Shown here piece after piece: positions 4,758 to 7,118 of a DNA stretch of 7,118 bases. The stretch's first letter is position 1; the number at the start of each line of letters is the position of its first letter. The notes under the pieces are model-generated. The model was given only the letters and a program-made list of their open reading frames with translations. It ran no database searches and had not been told where the DNA came from. The DNA lies in the NCBI GenBank assembly GCA_005893365.1, contig VBPB01000132.1, positions 1 through 7,118 on the forward strand, given 5' to 3'. This stretch comes from Candidatus Eiseniibacteriota bacterium. Its GTDB lineage: Bacteria; Eisenbacteria; RBG-16-71-46. Made by a program: the position numbers and the translations under genes.

Positions 4758-5804
4758 ATGACCGAGACCCTCACCACTCCCGTCACCACGACCGCCGCCG
4801 CGTCGGAACCGCCGCCCGCCATTCGGACCCGGAAGCTTCGCAAGGTCTATCCCGTGCCCGCCGGAGCGCGGCGGCCGGGCGCGCCGGCCAGCCCCGCACC
4901 GAGCCCCGCCGGCGGCATCGTGGCGCTGGAAGCGCTCGACCTCGAGGTCGGCGACGGGGAGTTCTTCGGGCTGCTGGGTCCCAACGGCGCGGGCAAGACC
5001 ACGACCATCGGCATCCTCACCACCCGCGTGCGGCCGACTTCGGGGCAGGCGTGGGTCGCGGGGATCGACGTGGTCGGGCAGGACGTCGTGGTGCGGCACC
5101 ACATCGGCGTGGTCCCGCAGCGCGCGAATCCCGACCGGGCGCTCACGGTGCGCGAGAACCTCCTGTTCCACGCCGCCTACTTCGGGATCGCGCGGAGCGT
5201 GGCCGAGGCGCGCGCTGAGGAGCTGCTCCAGACCTTCGACATCGCCGACCGCGCGGGCGCCAAGGTGGACCAGCTCTCGGGCGGCCAGCAGCAGCGCCTG
5301 ATGGTCGTGCGCGCGCTGATGCACGACCCGCGCGTGCTGTTCCTCGACGAGCCGACCGTGGGGCTCGACCCGCAGTCACGCCTCGCCCTGTGGGACATCC
5401 TGCGCGGCCTGCACGCCAAGGGCCACACCATCGTCATGTCCACCCACTACATGGAGGAGGCCGACCAGCTCTGTCAGCGCGTGGCCATCATCGACCGGGG
5501 GCTGCTGCTGGCGCTCGACGCGCCGGCCCAGCTCAAGGCGCGGGCGCCGGGCGGCACGCTCATCGAGCTGACGCTCGACGCGGACGCGACGGCCGCCGCC
5601 GAGGCTGCGGGCGCGGCCCCGGGGGTCACCAAGGTCGAGTCCGCGGGCCCGCGGTTGCGCGCCTGGACCCCGCGGGCCGGTGAGAGCGTGGCCGGGCTGA
5701 TCCGCGCCGCCGAGCAGTCCGGCCGCGAGGTGCGCGACATCCATCTCGCCCCGCCCAGCCTCGAAACACTCTTCATCTCGCTCACCGGGAGGAAACTGGG
5801 ATGA
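4758..5804 (+). CDS. ABC-2 exporter ATP-binding protein (DrrA/NodI-like)
   Basis: A 348-residue cytoplasmic ATPase that should drive an ABC-2 type exporter with the permease just downstream. Features in order: opening strand RKLRKVY (25-31); an unusual proline/alanine-rich insert (about 32-53); Walker A GPNGAGKT (74-81); Q-loop Gln121; signature LSGGQQQ (173-179); Walker B VLFLDEPT (193-200) with D-loop GLDP; and switch His230 in STHYMEEAD. The C-terminal domain (about 265-348) ends with PSLETLFISLTGRKLG, a form typical of daunorubicin-type DrrA and nodulation NodI ATPases. All catalytic residues are present. The stop overlaps the permease start as ATGA, so the two are translationally coupled. 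Substrate is unknown: drug, lipid-linked polymer or lipooligosaccharide are all possible for this family. The start at 4758 is supported by the AAGGAG upstream and by the loss of family similarity before it. Confidence 0.93.
   Translation: MTETLTTPVTTTAAASEPPPAIRTRKLRKVYPVPAGARRPGAPASPAPSPAGGIVALEALDLEVGDGEFFGLLGPNGAGKTTTIGILTTRVRPTSGQAWVAGIDVVGQDVVVRHHIGVVPQRANPDRALTVRENLLFHAAYFGIARSVAEARAEELLQTFDIADRAGAKVDQLSGGQQQRLMVVRALMHDPRVLFLDEPTVGLDPQSRLALWDILRGLHAKGHTIVMSTHYMEEADQLCQRVAIIDRGLLLALDAPAQLKARAPGGTLIELTLDADATAAAEAAGAAPGVTKVESAGPRLRAWTPRAGESVAGLIRAAEQSGREVRDIHLAPPSLETLFISLTGRKLG
5787..5792 (+). promoter_or_regulatory. Ribosome binding site of the exporter permease
   Basis: GGGAGG, inside the last codons of the ATPase, lies 8 bases before the ATG at 5801. 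It fixes that start and supports coupled translation. Confidence 0.7.
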
Positions 5805-6607
5805 GCGGCCGCACCCCCTTCGCCCCGCGCCACGTCCCCGCCCTGCGGATCTTCGGCGCCTTGCTGCATCGCGACCTGACCGTCGCGCGGCGCGACATCG
5901 TCTCGCTGCTGGTGCGCACCACCATGCAGCCGCTGCTGTTCGTGGTCGTGTTCGGGGCCATGCTGCCGCGCATGGGATTCATGCAGCGCGGCTACACCGC
6001 CGCACTCCTGCCCGGGATCCTGGCGATCAGCCTCGCCTTCTCGAGCCTCCAGTCGGTGACGATGCCCATGCTGGTCGACTTCGGCGGCACCCGCGAGATC
6101 GAGGATCGCCTGCTCGCCCCCGCGCCCACCTGGCTCATCGCCTTCGAGAAGGTGGCCGCGGGCGTCATCCAGGGCGTGTTCGCCGCGCTGTTCGTGCTGC
6201 CGCTCGCCCGGCTCATCATGGGACCGATCGACGCGCTGTCGGTGGGCCACATCGGCGCGGTCATCGTCGTCACCGTGCTCGGCGCCGCGGCGTTCTCGGC
6301 GATCGGGCTGGTGCTGGGCACCGCGATCAGCCCGCAGAACATCGGCCTCATGTTCAGCGTCATCCTGGCGCCGATGATCATGTTCGGCTGCGCCTACTAT
6401 CCCTGGCGCAGCCTCGACCGCGTGCCGGCGATGAAGGTCGCGGTGCTGGTGAACCCGCTCACCTACGTCTCCGAGGGGATGCGCGCGGTGCTGACGCCGG
6501 GCCTGCCGCACATGTCGCTGCTCGCGATCCTGGCGGCACTGACCGCCCTCAGCGCCGGGTTCTGGTGGCTGGGGCTCAAGACCTTCCTCAAGAAGTCGAT
6601 CGGCTAG
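5801..6607 (+). CDS. ABC-2 exporter permease (DrrB/NodJ-like)
   Basis: A 268-residue inner-membrane protein of the ABC2_membrane family. The N-terminal region carries an amphipathic 'LLHRDLTVARRDIVSLLVRT' type segment (21-40). Six hydrophobic spans follow at about 41-55, 66-90, 112-138, 148-176, 180-198 and 236-258. Between spans two and three lies the family's EIEDRLLAPAPTWLIAFEKV (99-118), the likely coupling contact with the ATPase. NPLTYVSEGMRAVL (218-231) is the other diagnostic motif. It forms the export channel with the ATPase, with which it overlaps by four bases. Length is typical for DrrB/NodJ relatives, and no third subunit or modification enzyme is present to reveal the substrate. 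The 3' end overlaps the convergent activator gene by 20 bp. Confidence 0.93.
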   Translation: MSGRTPFAPRHVPALRIFGALLHRDLTVARRDIVSLLVRTTMQPLLFVVVFGAMLPRMGFMQRGYTAALLPGILAISLAFSSLQSVTMPMLVDFGGTREIEDRLLAPAPTWLIAFEKVAAGVIQGVFAALFVLPLARLIMGPIDALSVGHIGAVIVVTVLGAAAFSAIGLVLGTAISPQNIGLMFSVILAPMIMFGCAYYPWRSLDRVPAMKVAVLVNPLTYVSEGMRAVLTPGLPHMSLLAILAALTALSAGFWWLGLKTFLKKSIG

Positions 6608-7118
6608 CCATCGCGAGCTTGCGCATCTTCTTGTAGAGGTGGCTGCGCTCGAGCCCCAGGCGTGAGGCCGCCTCGGTCACGTTGCCGCCGGCGGCCTTGA
6701 GCGCGGCTTCGATCTGCCGGCGCTCGAACTCGCGCACGGCGTCGGCGAGGCGCGCCGCGTCGCCATCTCCCCCGGCCGCCACGGGCGCCGCGTCCGCGGG
6801 CGCCGGCAGCACGGCCGCGATCTCGGCGCTGCCGATGGTCTCGGCCTCGGTCATGATGATGAGCCGCTCGACGAGATTGCGCAGCTCGCGCACGTTGCCG
6901 GGGAACGGATAGCGGCGGAGCCGGTCCAAGGCCTCCGGCGAGAACCGCCGCGGCCGCCGGCCGGCGTCCTGGGCCAGGCGCGCGGCGAAGTGCTCGACCA
7001 GGAGTGCCAAGTCCTCCACGCGCTCGCGCAGCGGCGGCACGGCGAGCGGGATCACCGCCAGCCGGAAGTAGAGGTCCTCGCGGAAGGCGCCCGCCCGGAC
7101 CAGCCCCTGGAGGTCGCG
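6588..7118 (-). CDS. Sigma-54-dependent activator, NtrC family (C-terminal part; N-terminus outside window)
   Basis: The - strand frame is open from the window edge and gives the last 176 residues of a sigma-54 activator. It enters within the AAA+ domain at FREDLYFRL (visible residues 12-20), followed by PPLRERVEDL (28-37) and the C-terminal subdomain motif PFPGNVRELRNLVERL (71-86). An alanine/proline-rich linker follows. A Fis-type helix-turn-helix ends the protein, EFERRQIEAALKAAGGNVTEAASRLGLERSHLYKKMRKL (within 130-168), with the GNVTEAASRLGLxRSHLYKKM pattern of NtrC-like DNA-binding domains. The GAFTGA loop, Walker motifs and any receiver or sensory domain lie beyond 7118, so it could be a two-component response regulator or another activator class. 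It is transcribed toward the exporter and its coding end overlaps the permease end. Nothing visible ties it to regulation of the exporter. Confidence 0.92.
   Translation of the reverse strand, partial: RDLQGLVRAGAFREDLYFRLAVIPLAVPPLRERVEDLALLVEHFAARLAQDAGRRPRRFSPEALDRLRRYPFPGNVRELRNLVERLIIMTEAETIGSAEIAAVLPAPADAAPVAAGGDGDAARLADAVREFERRQIEAALKAAGGNVTEAASRLGLERSHLYKKMRKLAMASRSTS

Noticed and set aside
4426..4761. A + strand 111-codon frame ending as ATGA on the exporter ATPase start
   Set aside because: It runs through the vapB promoter and the palindromes, its product resembles no family, and long open frames are expected by chance at this GC content.
4545..5324. Long - strand frames over the exporter ATPase (also similar ones over the permeases and phosphorylase)
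   Set aside because: They are antisense shadows of strongly supported genes, with histidine/arginine-rich composition and no recognisable domains.
6597..6613. Imperfect hairpin around GGCTAGCC at the permease stop as a terminator
   Set aside because: The stem needs a bulged base, the loop is only CTAG and no T-run follows on either strand.
1..7118. CRISPR arrays, tRNA/rRNA genes, insertion sequence ends or phage genes
   Set aside because: I saw no regularly spaced direct repeats, no tRNA-like cloverleaf or rRNA sequence, and no transposase or integrase motifs.

Overview
The window is very GC-rich, with tightly packed genes on both strands. It looks like chromosomal DNA from a high-GC bacterium. 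A sigma-54 activator, a DrrAB-type exporter and a VapBC remnant fit a soil or sediment lineage (Gemmatimonadota, Rokubacteria or Acidobacteria-like), but nothing here fixes the phylum.

Left part (1-4067, + strand): a nucleoside uptake and salvage operon. It begins inside a double-domain ABC ATPase of the BmpA-associated nucleoside importer family (B. subtilis NupO/YufO type). Two matching permeases follow (NupP/YufP and NupQ/YufQ types), then a trimeric-type purine nucleoside phosphorylase. The expected logic is import of purine nucleosides followed by phosphorolysis to base and ribose-1-phosphate. The ATPase is broken at about 478-481. The reading frame changes there, and the first roughly 20 residues of the second nucleotide-binding domain are missing, as if some 55-65 bases had been lost. 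The lipoprotein that would bind the substrate is not in the window.

Middle (4072-4757): a decayed toxin-antitoxin locus on the - strand. It has an intact VapB-like ribbon-helix-helix antitoxin and only the last 27 or so codons of a VapC PIN-domain toxin. Upstream of vapB lie a good sigma-70-type promoter placed for a leaderless transcript and about 330 bp of non-coding DNA. That DNA holds a 24-bp dyad with one mismatched pair, a perfect 20-bp palindrome 14 bp away, and repeated GGTTC/GAACC half-sites. This is the least ordinary stretch in the window.

Right part (4758-7118): a two-gene ABC-2 (DrrA/DrrB-like) exporter with ATGA-coupled genes on the + strand. It converges with the C-terminal part of an NtrC-family sigma-54 activator on the - strand, and the two 3' ends overlap by 20 bp.

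I do not see a clearly new multi-gene system. The notable items are the two independent deletions and the palindrome-rich divergent promoter region.
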